DNA of 64,000 nt from Cognatiyoonia sediminum (GCF_900129845.1 NZ_FQXB01000006.1:89905-153904), one strand, 5' to 3'. Counted from the stretch's first letter, positions 1-8,710 are shown. Translations and numbers: made by a program. Notes: generated by a model from the letters alone, not told the origin.

Positions 1-40
1 CCCATTGACGGGCTGGGAAATCCCTTACATATCCCCTGTC

Positions 41-1840
41 ATGACAGATCTTTCGCATATCCGTAATTTCTCCATCGTCGCCCATATCGACCACGGGAAA
101 TCCACGCTCGCTGATCGCCTGATCCAAGACACGAACACGGTGGCCGACAGGGACATGAAGGCGCAGCTGTTGGACTCTATGGATATCGAGCGCGAACGCG
201 GCATCACCATCAAAGCCAACACCGTACGGATCGAATATAAGGCCGATGATGGAGAGGATTACGTCCTCAACCTGATCGACACCCCCGGCCACGTTGATTT
301 CGCCTATGAGGTCTCTCGCTCGATGCGCGCGGTTGAAGGGTCTCTGCTGGTGGTGGACTCCACCCAAGGGGTCGAGGCGCAGACCCTTGCCAACGTCTAC
401 CAAGCCATCGATGCGGATCATGAGATCGTCCCCGTCTTGAACAAGATCGACCTGCCTGCGTCCGAATGTGACCGTGTGGCGGAACAGATCGAAGACGTCA
501 TTGGCATCGACGCCACTGACGCGATCCAAGTCTCAGCCAAAACCGGCGTCGGCATCCACGAAACGCTTGAAGCCATCGTCACCAAACTTCCCGCGCCTGA
601 AGGCAACCGCGATGCGCCGCTCAAAGCCATGCTGGTGGACAGCTGGTATGACCCGTACCTCGGCGTTGTCGTCCTCGTCCGCGTGATCGACGGCGAAATG
701 CGCGTCAAAGACCGCGTGAAATTCATGTCCAACGGCACAATCCACCAGATCGATCGTTTGGGCGTTTTCCGCCCCGACATGGAAAACATCGACGTCCTCG
801 GACCAGGAGAGATCGGCTTTATCACCGCATCGATCAAACAGGTCCGCGACACCCGCGTCGGCGACACGATCACGTCCGAAAAGAAGGGTGCGGAAGAAGC
901 GCTCGACGGCTTCAAACCGTCCCAACCCGTGGTCTTCTGTGGCCTCTTCCCCGTGGATTCCGCCCAGTTCGAAGACCTGCGCGATGCCATCGACAAATTG
1001 GCCCTCAACGACGCCAGCTTCAGCTTTGAAATGGAAACCTCCGCCGCGCTGGGCTTCGGCTTCCGCTGCGGCTTCCTTGGCCTCCTGCACCTCGAAGTGA
1101 TCCGCGACCGGATTGAGCGCGAATATGACATCGAGCTTATCACCACCGCGCCTTCCGTGATCTATCACGTCTACATGCGCGACGGCACCAAGATCGACCT
1201 ACACAACCCCGCCGATATGCCCGACGTAACCCATGTCGATCATATCGAGGAACCACGGATCAAAGCCACGATCCTTGTGCCCGACGACTACCTCGGCGAC
1301 GTGCTGAAGCTCTGCCAAGAACGCCGCGGCGTGCAGCTGGACCTGACCTATGCCGGCTCCCGCGCGATGACGGTCTATGACCTGCCGCTCAATGAGGTCG
1401 TGTTTGATTTCTACGACCGCCTGAAATCGGTGACGAAGGGCTATGCCTCCTTTGACTATCAACTCACGGGTTACCAAACCGATAACCTCGTCAAAATGAG
1501 CGTGCTGGTGAACGAAGAACCCGTCGACGCGCTCTCCATGATGGTCCACCGCGACCGGGCAGAGATGCGGGGCAGGGCGATGGTCGAAAAGCTCAAAGAC
1601 CTCATCCCCCGCCACATGTTCAAAATCCCGATCCAAGCGGCGATTGGCGGCAAGGTGATCGCACGGGAGACGTTGAGCGCGCTTCGCAAAGACGTGACGG
1701 CGAAGTGTTACGGCGGGGACGCGACGCGGAAACGCAAGCTGCTGGATAAGCAGAAGGCGGGTAAGAAGAAGATGCGTCAGTTTGGGAAGGTGGATATCCC
1801 GCAGGAGGCCTTTATCAGCGCCTTGAAAATGGACAGCTAA
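41..1840 (+). CDS. lepA: Elongation factor 4 (LepA), ribosome back-translocating GTPase
   Basis: LepA is a translational GTPase that acts on ribosomes in the cytoplasm or at the membrane. The 599-residue product has the usual family length. The G1 loop AHIDHGKST lies at residues 14-22, followed by the DTPGH and NKID motifs, EF-G-like domains, and the LepA-specific C-terminal part with [11 protein letters not shown]. The reading frame is open 12 codons further upstream (from base 5), but family alignment favours the ATG at 41, just before the conserved [20 protein letters not shown] block. Third codon positions are rich in C, unlike most plus-strand genes further right, which favour G and T. 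The gene stands alone; a small hairpin (CCGAG/CTCGG, 1903-1919) lies downstream. Confidence 0.95.
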   Translation: MTDLSHIRNFSIVAHIDHGKSTLADRLIQDTNTVADRDMKAQLLDSMDIERERGITIKANTVRIEYKADDGEDYVLNLIDTPGHVDFAYEVSRSMRAVEGSLLVVDSTQGVEAQTLANVYQAIDADHEIVPVLNKIDLPASECDRVAEQIEDVIGIDATDAIQVSAKTGVGIHETLEAIVTKLPAPEGNRDAPLKAMLVDSWYDPYLGVVVLVRVIDGEMRVKDRVKFMSNGTIHQIDRLGVFRPDMENIDVLGPGEIGFITASIKQVRDTRVGDTITSEKKGAEEALDGFKPSQPVVFCGLFPVDSAQFEDLRDAIDKLALNDASFSFEMETSAALGFGFRCGFLGLLHLEVIRDRIEREYDIELITTAPSVIYHVYMRDGTKIDLHNPADMPDVTHVDHIEEPRIKATILVPDDYLGDVLKLCQERRGVQLDLTYAGSRAMTVYDLPLNEVVFDFYDRLKSVTKGYASFDYQLTGYQTDNLVKMSVLVNEEPVDALSMMVHRDRAEMRGRAMVEKLKDLIPRHMFKIPIQAAIGGKVIARETLSALRKDVTAKCYGGDATRKRKLLDKQKAGKKKMRQFGKVDIPQEAFISALKMDS

Positions 1841-2132
1841 AGCTGACCATATCGGGCTGATTGAAAGCAGTGCGCGTCAGGCATTTTTGCGCAGCAAATG
1901 TGCCGAGAGCGGCACTCGGTTGATGCCGAATAGATTATAAGTTCCGGTACAGTCTATTGTGGCCCTTATTTGATGAAAATCCGAACGATAACTTAGTAGG
2001 ATATCTCAATTATTCGAAACAGGTAACTGCTGCTGACAGTCAGCTTATATATCCCAATTTGTTGGGGAAAATCTTGCTCTGCTTCGTTTCTTGTGTAGTT
2101 TTAAGGCATTTAGTTAGGAGTAAATCAACAAT
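1841..2132. other. AT-rich intergenic region between lepA and the AAA ATPase
   Basis: This 292 bp stretch has no convincing gene. It holds a short hairpin at 1903-1919 with no T tract, then becomes clearly AT-rich from about 1930. The AT-rich part probably contains the promoter of the ATPase gene. The change in composition marks the left edge of a segment that looks foreign relative to lepA. I see no tRNA, direct repeat or integrase here. Confidence 0.5.
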
Positions 2133-3415
2133 ATGGAGTTTTTTAGAGATGTTCGGCCTGAAGACGTGTTCACGCCGAGATCTGCGACCGTCAATAAGTC
2201 GATGTATGTTGACCGGCCTGAATATGAACGTGAACTCAAATACGCTTTGCGCAGCGGCTACCATTTAATTGTTTACGGAGATAGTGGTTGCGGCAAGTCG
2301 TGGCTTTACAAAAAGACCTTCGACAACGAAGGAGTCGACTATGCTACCTTAGACCTTAATAATTGTAAGACTCCGGATGACGTCGAGTTATTGATCCTTG
2401 AAGTAATTGAACAAGATCAAGAGTGGGTTGAACATGAAAGATCCGAGCTCACAGAAAAAGGCGTAATGCCATACGATGTTGGTCGAAAGAAAAGTGGCAG
2501 TAGAACGCTGCGAAAGGCTCAGCTATCGGCCTTTGAGAAGCTTTGCAAAAAACTCCGTTCGGCAGCGAAAAGACGCCGTGCTATAGTTGTATTTGAGAAC
2601 CTTGAACATGCAATTATGAACGATGACATCGTTACGTACCTGCGCTCACTGGTTCTTTCTCTGGACGATGTTTCATTGTGTAAAGAAAATGTTCAGATTT
2701 GTTTTGTTGGTGTGCCGCATGACATAAAAGGCATCCTTACAGAAGAAAACAGGTACCAAACTATTTCAAACCGCGTCACAGAAATCTCTGAGGTTTCACG
2801 CCTTACCCGCGACCAGGCAAAAATCTTATTTAGGCAGGGGTTTGAGCAACGCCTTCAAATGGAGATTGAAGCATTTGACTATTGTTTAAGCCAGATTGTC
2901 TATCTGACGGATAGAATTCCGCAATATATTCATGATTTGTGCTTGAGAATTGCTTTTGTTGCCGAAGAACGGGGGGAGTTGTGTCCCCCAAGATTGTAGT
3001 TGCTGGAGCCCATGATTGGATTGAAACAAATGGTCGGCAAAGCCGCGAATTCATCGAAAAACTATTGGGTCCCGGACGGCGCAGAAATGATCAACGGTCA
3101 AGGATCATTCTCGCTTTAGCTAAATGGGAAAAAACAACTTTCTATGCGACAGATATCAACGAAAAGCTGAAAGAGCTTTTCCCGGTTTCGTTAAAAAATC
3201 GAAGAGTGCAGGTTACTAGAGCGTTAAACAAACTGGCGTCGGGAGACGCGCGCTTGCTGAAATTTGACGAGGAGACTGGGAGATACCGGATTGCAACTCC
3301 GAAACTACGTTCGGTTTTGCGACATGTAGTTTATCAAGATCCAGCTGACGAGTCTGCCCTAATCCGAGAAGATAACATACCAGAGGCTAACAGACTGGAC
3401 AGTATGGGACATTGA
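2133..3415 (+). pseudogene. AAA-family ATP-binding protein, interrupted by a -1 frameshift
   Basis: Two overlapping frames together give one ~427-residue protein. The first frame (2133-2999) carries the P-loop GDSGCGKS at residues 49-56, a Walker B-like IVVFENLE at 151-158, and the sensor-like stretch ISNRVTEISEVSRLT. It stops shortly after the G6 tract at 2971-2976. The second frame (open from 2939 to 3415) continues with a winged-helix-like C-terminus (RRNDQRSRIILALAKWEKT, then LNKLASGDARLL). Adding one G to the tract joins RG to GVVSPKIVVAGAHDWIE, which reads as a natural junction. This domain layout matches a broad group of AAA ATPases of unknown role, and I do not know the function. The gene is AT-rich and isolated. 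A true mutation, a sequencing error in the homopolymer, and slippage at the G run are all possible. Confidence 0.75.
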
Positions 3416-3670
3416 GATATCCTCTCGTATGCTTAAAGTTTTGGGTCGTCTTGCATAACTGGAGCCGAAAGCCGGTAGGAAGGCAAAGAGTTAGAATTGG
3501 AAAATTTAGACTTATGTGCTTTGGCTAGTCAGCAACCCTCTAACCAACCGCCTTTAACCATTCAGCAATAAAGTTTCGCTGCGAAACCCTTTTGCGCAAC
3601 TTTCTCCATGCGCCAAGACACCCCCAACCCAACCCTTGCCCAACGCCGCAGTTTGGTCCACGAGTACGGC
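3416..3670. other. Intergenic region after the ATPase gene
   Basis: About 255 bp with no supported gene and no clear terminator. It is still AT-rich at the left and returns to typical composition near 3600. The next gene could instead start at 3608 within this stretch. Confidence 0.4.
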
Positions 3671-5008
3671 ATGAAATCTGAAATTGAATTTATCAATCAC
3701 GCCTCCGTTCTTATTTCTCAAGGAGACGTCCACCTGCTCTCTGATCCTTGGTATGCTGGGGCCGCGTTTCATGACGGTTGGCGGCTGTTAGTGGAGCATG
3801 AGGATGATGTCGTCGCAGCGCTCCTCAAACGGGTCACGCATATCTGGGTCAGCCATGAACATCCTGACCATTTCTCCGTCCTGTTTTTCAAACGCTTTGG
3901 AGAGCAGATCCGCATCCAAGGGATCAAAATTCTGTTTCAAAACACCCGCGATCGGCGGGTGGCGAAGTTCTTTGAGGCGCAGGGCTTTGATCTGACCGAA
4001 TTGCCGTTCAACACGCCGGTGCAGCTCTCGGACGATTATGCGGTGACCTGCATCAAAGACGGGTTTATCGACAGTGGTTTGTTTATCGAAACCGCGGGCG
4101 AGAAAATCCTGAACCTCAACGATTGCGAAGTGAACACGCAGCAACGCGCCGATGAGATCAAGCGGTTGACCGGAGACGTGGAAGTTCTGTTGACGCAATT
4201 CTCCTACGCGGCGTGGAAGGGCGGGGCGGCAAACCGCAGCTGGCGGCTAGAAGCGGCGGAAGAGAAACTGGATGCGGTGGCGCTTCAGACCAAGACCTTT
4301 GCGCCGAGGGTAGTCATTCCTTTTGCCTCTTATGTGTATTTCTCCAATGCGATGAACGGCTGTTTGAACGATGGCGCCAATCATCCCAAAGAGGTTTTGG
4401 AGCGGTTTAAGGATGCGCCTTTCGAAACCGTCGTGATGGCGCCGTTTGATCGGTTTTCCGGTGCTTGGAGCGCGGCGGATCAAGAGAATGCGGTAAACTT
4501 CTGGCAAGCCCAGTTTGAGGATGCGGCGACCCGCGAACCCGCGACCTATGATAGCGTTCCATGGGATGAATTGGCGCAAGATTACGTGTCCTATGTCGGG
4601 CGGGTTCGAACGACGAACAACACGTGGATCATGGGGTTCTTTCGGCGCTTCAAACCCTTCCGCGCCTTCGCCCCGATTGCGGTGAAGTTGTTGGATTACG
4701 ACAAGACGGTTTTGGTGGATTTTGAGAACGCAACGTTGGTTGAAACCGACAAACCCGCTGATCTGGAGATGCAATCCGCCTCTTTACAGTTTTTGTTCAA
4801 GAACGGATTTGGGTTCGACACTTTGATGGTGAACGGCTGCTTTGAAGAAAGGTCAACCGGCGGCTTTGTCCGCGCGACAAAGACGTTTGGCGTGGATAAC
4901 CTCAATAACATTGGGCTCAAGGTCGCGTTTTCGACGATGTTCAACGTGCATCTGATCAAAATGATCCTTACACGCCTTTACCGCGTGGCGCGTAAGCTTG
5001 AGGAATAA
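3671..5008 (+). CDS. MBL-fold metallo-hydrolase
   Basis: The product is a cytoplasmic metallo-beta-lactamase-fold hydrolase of 445 residues. The metal-binding motif HEHPDH is at residues 62-67, preceded by the fold-typical LSDPWY and WVSHEH strands. A C-terminal region of about 200 residues lies beyond the MBL core and has no motif I can name. The substrate is unknown; related proteins include UlaG/RomA-type hydrolases. I chose the ATG at 3671 because the conserved core begins at MKSEIEFINHASVLI; an upstream ATG at 3608 would add 21 residues with no family-like character. No signal peptide is visible. The gene is convergent with the DoxX-like gene and not obviously in an operon. Confidence 0.85.
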   Translation: MKSEIEFINHASVLISQGDVHLLSDPWYAGAAFHDGWRLLVEHEDDVVAALLKRVTHIWVSHEHPDHFSVLFFKRFGEQIRIQGIKILFQNTRDRRVAKFFEAQGFDLTELPFNTPVQLSDDYAVTCIKDGFIDSGLFIETAGEKILNLNDCEVNTQQRADEIKRLTGDVEVLLTQFSYAAWKGGAANRSWRLEAAEEKLDAVALQTKTFAPRVVIPFASYVYFSNAMNGCLNDGANHPKEVLERFKDAPFETVVMAPFDRFSGAWSAADQENAVNFWQAQFEDAATREPATYDSVPWDELAQDYVSYVGRVRTTNNTWIMGFFRRFKPFRAFAPIAVKLLDYDKTVLVDFENATLVETDKPADLEMQSASLQFLFKNGFGFDTLMVNGCFEERSTGGFVRATKTFGVDNLNNIGLKVAFSTMFNVHLIKMILTRLYRVARKLEE

Positions 5009-5031
5009 TAATTTGGTTTCGGTTGGGGGCC

Positions 5032-5376
5032 TTAGCCAACAACCCCCGTGCCCTTACGCCCGATGATATAGAAGCAAGCGATCAAAACCCCCGCCGCGGG
5101 CAGACCTGCTGCGATTGGCGGGAACACCACGTGGTAATAGATCGCGCCGCACATGATGATCGCGATGCCGAGGGCGGCGAGGCGCGATGTGGGGCGGAGC
5201 CAAAGGCCGATGGCGCCCAATGCCTCACAGACACCTATGAACGTCCCGAACCAGCTGGGCAGACCGAGGTCGATAAAGCTCTGCAGCGCGACTTCATTGC
5301 CCGTCAATTTCAGCGAAGCACCGGCCAACATAATAAAGCTGACCAAGGCCATTGCGAAGTAATCTAGGATTCTCAT
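5032..5376 (-). CDS. DoxX-like small integral membrane protein
   Basis: The 114-residue protein is made almost entirely of four hydrophobic helices (about residues 5-25, 40-58, 64-82 and 88-106). This is the length and layout of the DoxX/DoxX-like family. Those proteins sit in the inner membrane and have been linked to redox and stress roles, but the activity of this one is not known. The start ATG at 5376 follows a GGGGAC-type purine run. The gene converges with the MBL-fold gene (23 bp between stop codons) and its promoter faces the gene-free region to the right. Confidence 0.75.
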   Translation of the reverse strand: MRILDYFAMALVSFIMLAGASLKLTGNEVALQSFIDLGLPSWFGTFIGVCEALGAIGLWLRPTSRLAALGIAIIMCGAIYYHVVFPPIAAGLPAAGVLIACFYIIGRKGTGVVG

Positions 5377-5480
5377 AGCTGTCCCCTTCCCATTTTTGCC
5401 GATGTTAGACGAAAAACTGCCATTAAATCCAGAAATCGTGATTTTTTTTCATAGCGCTGATTTTTTGGGCAAATTTTGAC

Positions 5481-5500
5481 CAATCCACAGCTTATCCACC
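5481..5500 (+). promoter_or_regulatory. DnaA-box-like pair next to an AT-rich run
   Basis: CAATCCACA (5481-5489) and TTATCCACC (5492-5500) differ from the DnaA consensus TTATCCACA by two bases and one base. They lie in the same orientation, 2 bp apart, immediately right of an AT-rich stretch that could serve as an unwinding element. A single near-match would be unremarkable; the spacing and the matching pair at 6057-6080 make it notable. Confidence 0.45.
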
Positions 5501-5950
5501 GGCATCTCCAGATTTTCCCCCACAAGAAATGTCAGCCCCCCTCTTGGCAGGTCGGGGTGTCTTGGTCCAACCTCAAGTCATCGCAAGGGAGCGCAAGCAA
5601 ACAAGCGGGACGCAGAAGACCCTCTGCGGCGGAAGAGAAACGGGACGGGCAACTGAACCGAGGATCAGAAACCACAGGGAAGCAAGCTAAAGACGACGCA
5701 TTCTTTGAAGGCATCAGATTAGGGCGGTTTCATTAGGGACGATGCGGGTCATAGGGGGATCTTCGGAAAACCAGATGATCGTCGTGGAGGATCGCAAGAG
5801 ACAAAGCGGCAGCGAGGGGACCTTCGGGGAACTGAGCATTATTGGAGATCGGACTGGCAACAGCACGATATTCAATGAGGGTGTCAGGGGGCTTCGGCCA
5901 TGCACAGACCGCGTCTATGCACCTGGCACCTTTCTCTTTTGTGAGGCCTG

Positions 5951-5989
5951 AATATGAAAACGGGGTTCGGTTCCATGTACCAAACCCCG
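5951..5989 (-). terminator. Possible intrinsic terminator for a minus-strand transcript
   Basis: The arms CGGGGTT (5961-5967) and AACCCCG (5983-5989) pair perfectly and are extended by GG/CC after one mismatch, leaving a 9-base loop. Read on the minus strand, the stem is followed by TTTTCATATT. No minus-strand gene is recognised upstream of it (right side), so the transcript it would end is unknown. Confidence 0.4.
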
Positions 5990-6056
5990 CCGTCAGGAAT
6001 GCAATTACCGCGTCTATAATGCACCAGTAACCCCCGTCTAACCGACGTCGAATCAC

Positions 6057-6080
6057 TTATCAACAGGTTATTGTGGATAA
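6057..6080. promoter_or_regulatory. Two facing DnaA-box-like sites, one a perfect match
   Basis: TTATCAACA (6057-6065, one mismatch) faces TGTGGATAA (6072-6080), which is the exact reverse complement of the DnaA consensus TTATCCACA. A GANTC site (GAATC, about 6050) lies just upstream. The pair is about 100 bp before the DadA-like gene, so DnaA-dependent control of that gene is an alternative to an origin role. Confidence 0.5.
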
Positions 6081-6176
6081 GTTGATGCCTCGATGTGTCG
6101 AATTTCTATTTGCTGAAGGTAAGAGCATGTCGCTTTCGGGCTTGCCTCCTTTGAGTTCAAGACGTGAAGTGGCAGC

Positions 6177-7421
6177 ATGGCGAAGCATCCTATCATAGTT
6201 GTTGGCGCAGGGATTGTGGGCGTGAGTACCGCGATCTGGCTGCAACGTTTTGGGCATCGGGTGGTCCTCATGGATCGCGATGCTCCGGGCGAAGGGGCCT
6301 CTTTTGGGAATGCCGGGCTGATTGCGCAGTGGGCGGTGACGCCGGTGACGACCCCAGGGCTTTGGCGCGATATGCCGAATTATCTGATCAATCCCCAAAG
6401 CCCGTTGTTCGTCGAATGGGGGTATCTGCCGAAAATGCTTCCGTGGCTGGGGCGGTTTTTGGCACAGGCGACGGATGGCAAGACGCAGACTTACGCCGAT
6501 CAGGTTGCCCCGCTGCTCTTGGACGCCGTGGATCAGCACAGATCTTTGATTGCGGGAACGGCGGCGGAGTCTTTCGTGCGGGATAGTAAGTTGAGCTATG
6601 CCTACAGATCGCAAGCTGAGTTTGAGAAAGACGCCTATGCGTGGGCGTTGAAAAGGCGGTGCGGGTTTGAGCCACAAATGGTTTTAGGGGCAGATGTAAG
6701 AGACGCTGAACCGATCCTTGGTCCGGACATCGGCTGTCTGGCTGTTTTAGAAGGGCAAGGGCACGTCATGGATCCGGGCAGGTACGTGAAAGCTTTGGCC
6801 AAGCACTTTGAGAAAGATGGTGGAGCGTTTGTGCGGGCAACGGTGCAGGGGATTGGGCGCCAGGGCGGTGCGGTCACGCATGTTGATACCGACCAGGGTC
6901 GTTTTGACTGCAATCGGTTGGTCGTTACTGCTGGCATCTGGTCAAAGGAGTTGATGCAGGCGTTGGGCCTCAAGGTTCAGCTCGAGACGGAGCGGGGGTA
7001 TCACCTCGTATTCGAGAACCCGTCTGAGATGCCAAAGAACCCAATGATGCATGTGAAAGGTAAGTTTGGGGTCAATCCGATGAATGTTGGATTGCGTTGT
7101 GCTGGGATGGTGGAACTGGGCAGTCATACCTCTGGGCCGAGTGACGCGCCTTTGAACCTTCTCAGAGAAAACGCCAAGAAGGCGTTTCCCACTCTTACAT
7201 ATAGTAATGTTAAAGAATGGATGGGGTTCCGTCCGTCTACGCCGGATAGTCTGCCGTTGATCGGCGAGATTGAGAATAGTGGGATCTATACAGGGTTTGG
7301 CCATCAGCACGTGGGCCTGACAGCTGGCCCTAAAACGGGGCGCTTGTTGGCGCAGATGATTGATAAGCAGCCGCCCAATATTCAGATGGATGCCTATTTG
7401 CCAGCCCGATACCTCAGTTAG
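6177..7421 (+). CDS. FAD-dependent oxidoreductase, D-amino-acid dehydrogenase (DadA)-like
   Basis: The protein (414 residues) belongs to the DAO family. DadA enzymes oxidise D-amino acids at the inner face of the membrane and pass electrons to the respiratory chain. The dinucleotide-binding GAGIVG is at residues 10-15, followed by a typical acidic strand end (VVLMDRD). The N-terminal block GASFGNAGLIA and the C-terminal GFRPSTPDSLPLIGE with GFGHQHVGLTAGP match DadA-type enzymes, and length agrees (E. coli DadA is about 430). The true substrate could be another amine or imino acid. The start ATG follows GTGGCAGC with a weak ribosome site. The gene stands alone and converges with the entericidin-like gene 3 bp away. 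Confidence 0.85.
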   Translation: MAKHPIIVVGAGIVGVSTAIWLQRFGHRVVLMDRDAPGEGASFGNAGLIAQWAVTPVTTPGLWRDMPNYLINPQSPLFVEWGYLPKMLPWLGRFLAQATDGKTQTYADQVAPLLLDAVDQHRSLIAGTAAESFVRDSKLSYAYRSQAEFEKDAYAWALKRRCGFEPQMVLGADVRDAEPILGPDIGCLAVLEGQGHVMDPGRYVKALAKHFEKDGGAFVRATVQGIGRQGGAVTHVDTDQGRFDCNRLVVTAGIWSKELMQALGLKVQLETERGYHLVFENPSEMPKNPMMHVKGKFGVNPMNVGLRCAGMVELGSHTSGPSDAPLNLLRENAKKAFPTLTYSNVKEWMGFRPSTPDSLPLIGEIENSGIYTGFGHQHVGLTAGPKTGRLLAQMIDKQPPNIQMDAYLPARYLS

Positions 7422-7424
7422 TCC

Positions 7425-7535
7425 TTAGAGACGGTCGACCGTTTCTGCTGCGCGCGTGATGTCGCGACCGATGCCTTTAACGGTCTCACAGGCTGTTAGC
7501 GTTGTTACCAATGCTGCGATCAAGAAAATGCGCAT
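7425..7535 (-). CDS. Entericidin-like small lipoprotein
   Basis: This 36-residue peptide begins MRIFLIAALVTTLTAC, a short signal sequence ending in the lipobox LTAC. It continues ETVKGIGRDI, the signature of the entericidin EcnA/EcnB family (C-x-T-V-x-G-x-G-x-D). It should be lipidated on the cysteine and held at a membrane. Entericidins are linked to programmed lysis in enterobacteria, but the role in alphaproteobacteria is not established. A GAGG ribosome site sits 7 bases before the chosen ATG; an in-frame start five codons upstream is possible. Its stop is 3 bp from the stop of the DadA-like gene. Confidence 0.75.
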   Translation of the reverse strand: MRIFLIAALVTTLTACETVKGIGRDITRAAETVDRL

Positions 7536-7660
7536 GCTGTGCCTCATCATTTTTTGGGCGTTCTAGCCAGTTCTCAAGAAATCGGCAACTCGGCGGCAAT
7601 TTACGTGACGGAAAGTTGAGGCCCAGCCGTTTAACCTTTGAAACACCTTCGGAGGACAAA

Positions 7661-7741
7661 ATGCGATTTCTACCTCATGCCTTCTTATTTGTGGCTGGCG
7701 GGCTTTGCCTTGCCGCATTTCTGACATCTCAGGTGGTTTGA
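7661..7741 (+). CDS. 26-residue single-helix membrane peptide
   Basis: The frame encodes MRFLPHAFLFVAGG followed by LCLAAFLTSQVV, essentially one transmembrane helix. A strong ribosome site (CGGAGG) sits 7 bases before the ATG, which is the main evidence that it is translated. No family is recognised. It diverges from the entericidin-like gene, with 125 bp between the two start codons. Confidence 0.45.
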   Translation: MRFLPHAFLFVAGGLCLAAFLTSQVV

Positions 7742-8108
7742 CGCCTCAATCGGCGAAAATCCACCGCCACAATTGCCACAATTGGTGTCCGATTCTCTCA
7801 AATTGCCCCCGATTCGGCGGCGGAAAATCGCTCGGCAACCTGTCTAAATAGACATGTCCTTTCGAATAGGGCATTTTTTTGCAGGCTTTTTGACGCCTTA
7901 TTTTACAACCTTTTGGTGAATGTGGCGAAAACACGGTTAACGAAACCCCTTAAAATTAAGACGCTGATAACCATTGTGGCGAAAATGTGTTCGATTGGTT
8001 CGAAATTGGCAATGGACTGTTCCCGTCTTCATGGCTTTGCGGCGGAGAAAAATGGGACAAACTGAGGTCAGAAAGTGGCGGGGGCCAAAGGGAAACGGAA
8101 GAAAAGAC
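7742..8108. other. Intergenic leader before the tandem small-protein array
   Basis: This 367 bp stretch has no supported gene. It holds an inverted repeat at 7841-7854, runs of CAATTG-like sequence around 7770-7800, and an AT-rich run with seven T at about 7871. The promoter of the following three-gene array should lie in the right half. Confidence 0.4.
7841..7854. promoter_or_regulatory. Palindromic operator-like site
   Basis: TGTCTAAATAGACA has perfect 6-base arms around an AA centre. This is the size and symmetry of a dimeric repressor site (TetR-like or similar). No regulator gene is adjacent, so the binding protein is unknown. It lies about 270 bp before the first array gene. Confidence 0.4.
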
Positions 8109-8303
8109 ATGACAAAGGACTTCATCAAGACTGCCCAGACACGTCGCCTGGATGCCCTGGAAGAGATGGATCATCGCGAAGCAAACGGCCAAGATGTTCG
8201 TAAACTGCGCAGACTGCCACCTCTGACACAAAGCCACATCGATGCACTGTTCCAGACGTCAAAGCGCGCCTCGAACACAGCTACAGGCTTCTTGGCAGCC
8301 TAA
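8109..8303 (+). CDS. Tandem small basic protein, copy 1
   Basis: The 64-residue protein starts MTKDFIKTAQTRRLDALEEM and ends in LAA. It is the most divergent of three neighbouring paralogues that share MTKDFI, an RRL-x-AL core and an LP-x-LT-x-x-H-[IV]-DA-x-F stretch near residues 37-48. It is rich in Arg and Lys and has no signal peptide or membrane helix, so a cytoplasmic, possibly nucleic-acid-binding, role is plausible but unproven. The ATG follows an A- and G-rich run (GGAAACGGAAGAAAAGAC). No family name is known to me. Confidence 0.65.
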   Translation: MTKDFIKTAQTRRLDALEEMDHREANGQDVRKLRRLPPLTQSHIDALFQTSKRASNTATGFLAA

Positions 8304-8412
8304 ACCCAGCCAAGACTGAACCACGAAACTGAAACCAAACTGCTGTACCTGATTAAAGATTTGTTCGTTTCCGAAATACTGGTGGGGGCCATGTAGAACG
8401 GAGAACAAAGAC

Positions 8413-8610
8413 ATGACTAAAGACTTTATCGCAATCGCACGCAACCGCCGCCTGATCGCACTGAACGAGATCGAAAATCGCAAGCGTAACGGCGCAACAA
8501 TCGCGAAAATCCACACATTGCCAGATCTGACGACACGCCACGTTGATGCAACGTTCCGCACACGTCGCACAGTTAAGCCAGCAGCTGCTGCTGTCGCGCT
8601 AGTCGCCTAA
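8413..8610 (+). CDS. Tandem small basic protein, copy 2
   Basis: This 65-residue protein begins MTKDFIAIARNRRLIALNEI. It shares with copy 3 an almost identical first 14 residues and the core KIHTLPDLT-x-x-HVDA-x-FRT. The ribosome site AACGGAG is 8-10 bases before the ATG, inside a leader (GTAGAACGGAGAAC) repeated before copy 3. The C-terminus is alanine-rich (PAAAAVALVA). The 109 bp gap from copy 1 is longer than a typical operon spacer, so each copy may have its own leader or processing site. Confidence 0.7.
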   Translation: MTKDFIAIARNRRLIALNEIENRKRNGATIAKIHTLPDLTTRHVDATFRTRRTVKPAAAAVALVA

Positions 8611-8710
8611 GACACGCAATAACCACTCAACACACAATCAAAGTACACGCGTAATTATTGGATCGTTATCCGTCCCTTGGTGGGGATCAAATAGAACGGA
8701 GAACACCACA

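Larger units (their letters stand above)
5377..6176. other. 800 bp gene-free region with DnaA-box-like sites and hairpins
   Basis: No reading frame here looks like a protein. The left end has AT-rich runs (5430-5480, including eight consecutive T and a TTTTTTGGGCAAATTTTG stretch) directly followed by two DnaA-box-like sites. The right end has a second pair of DnaA-box-like sites at 6057-6080, and a stem-loop lies at 5961-5989. The middle (5540-5950) is purine-rich on the plus strand and contains a small hairpin around 5610-5630 (CGCAGA/TCTGCG). I checked the middle for tmRNA, RNase P RNA, 6S and SRP RNA landmarks and recognised none. It could be an origin, a regulatory region or an unknown RNA. 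Confidence 0.5.

Noticed and set aside
5..40. 12-codon N-terminal extension of LepA
   Set aside because: It has no family similarity and standard LepA begins at the Met encoded at 41.
2965..2980. Programmed -1 frameshift site of the X-XXY-YYZ type
   Set aside because: In the zero frame the codons are CGG GGG GAG, which do not form a canonical slippery heptamer; plain indel or polymerase slippage in G6 is simpler.
2939..3415. Independent 158-codon gene after the AAA ATPase
   Set aside because: Its first part overlaps the ATPase frame and reads as nonsense (MLENCFCCRR), while the rest fits the missing C-terminus of the ATPase, so a frameshift explains it better.
5540..5950. Possible tmRNA, RNase P RNA or 6S RNA
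   Set aside because: No tag-coding stretch, T-loop, RNase P conserved blocks or 6S-like long stem could be found on either strand.
5733..6056. 107-codon minus-strand frame in the gene-free region
   Set aside because: No family pattern, no ribosome site, and it would run through the stem-loop and the middle of the gene-free region.
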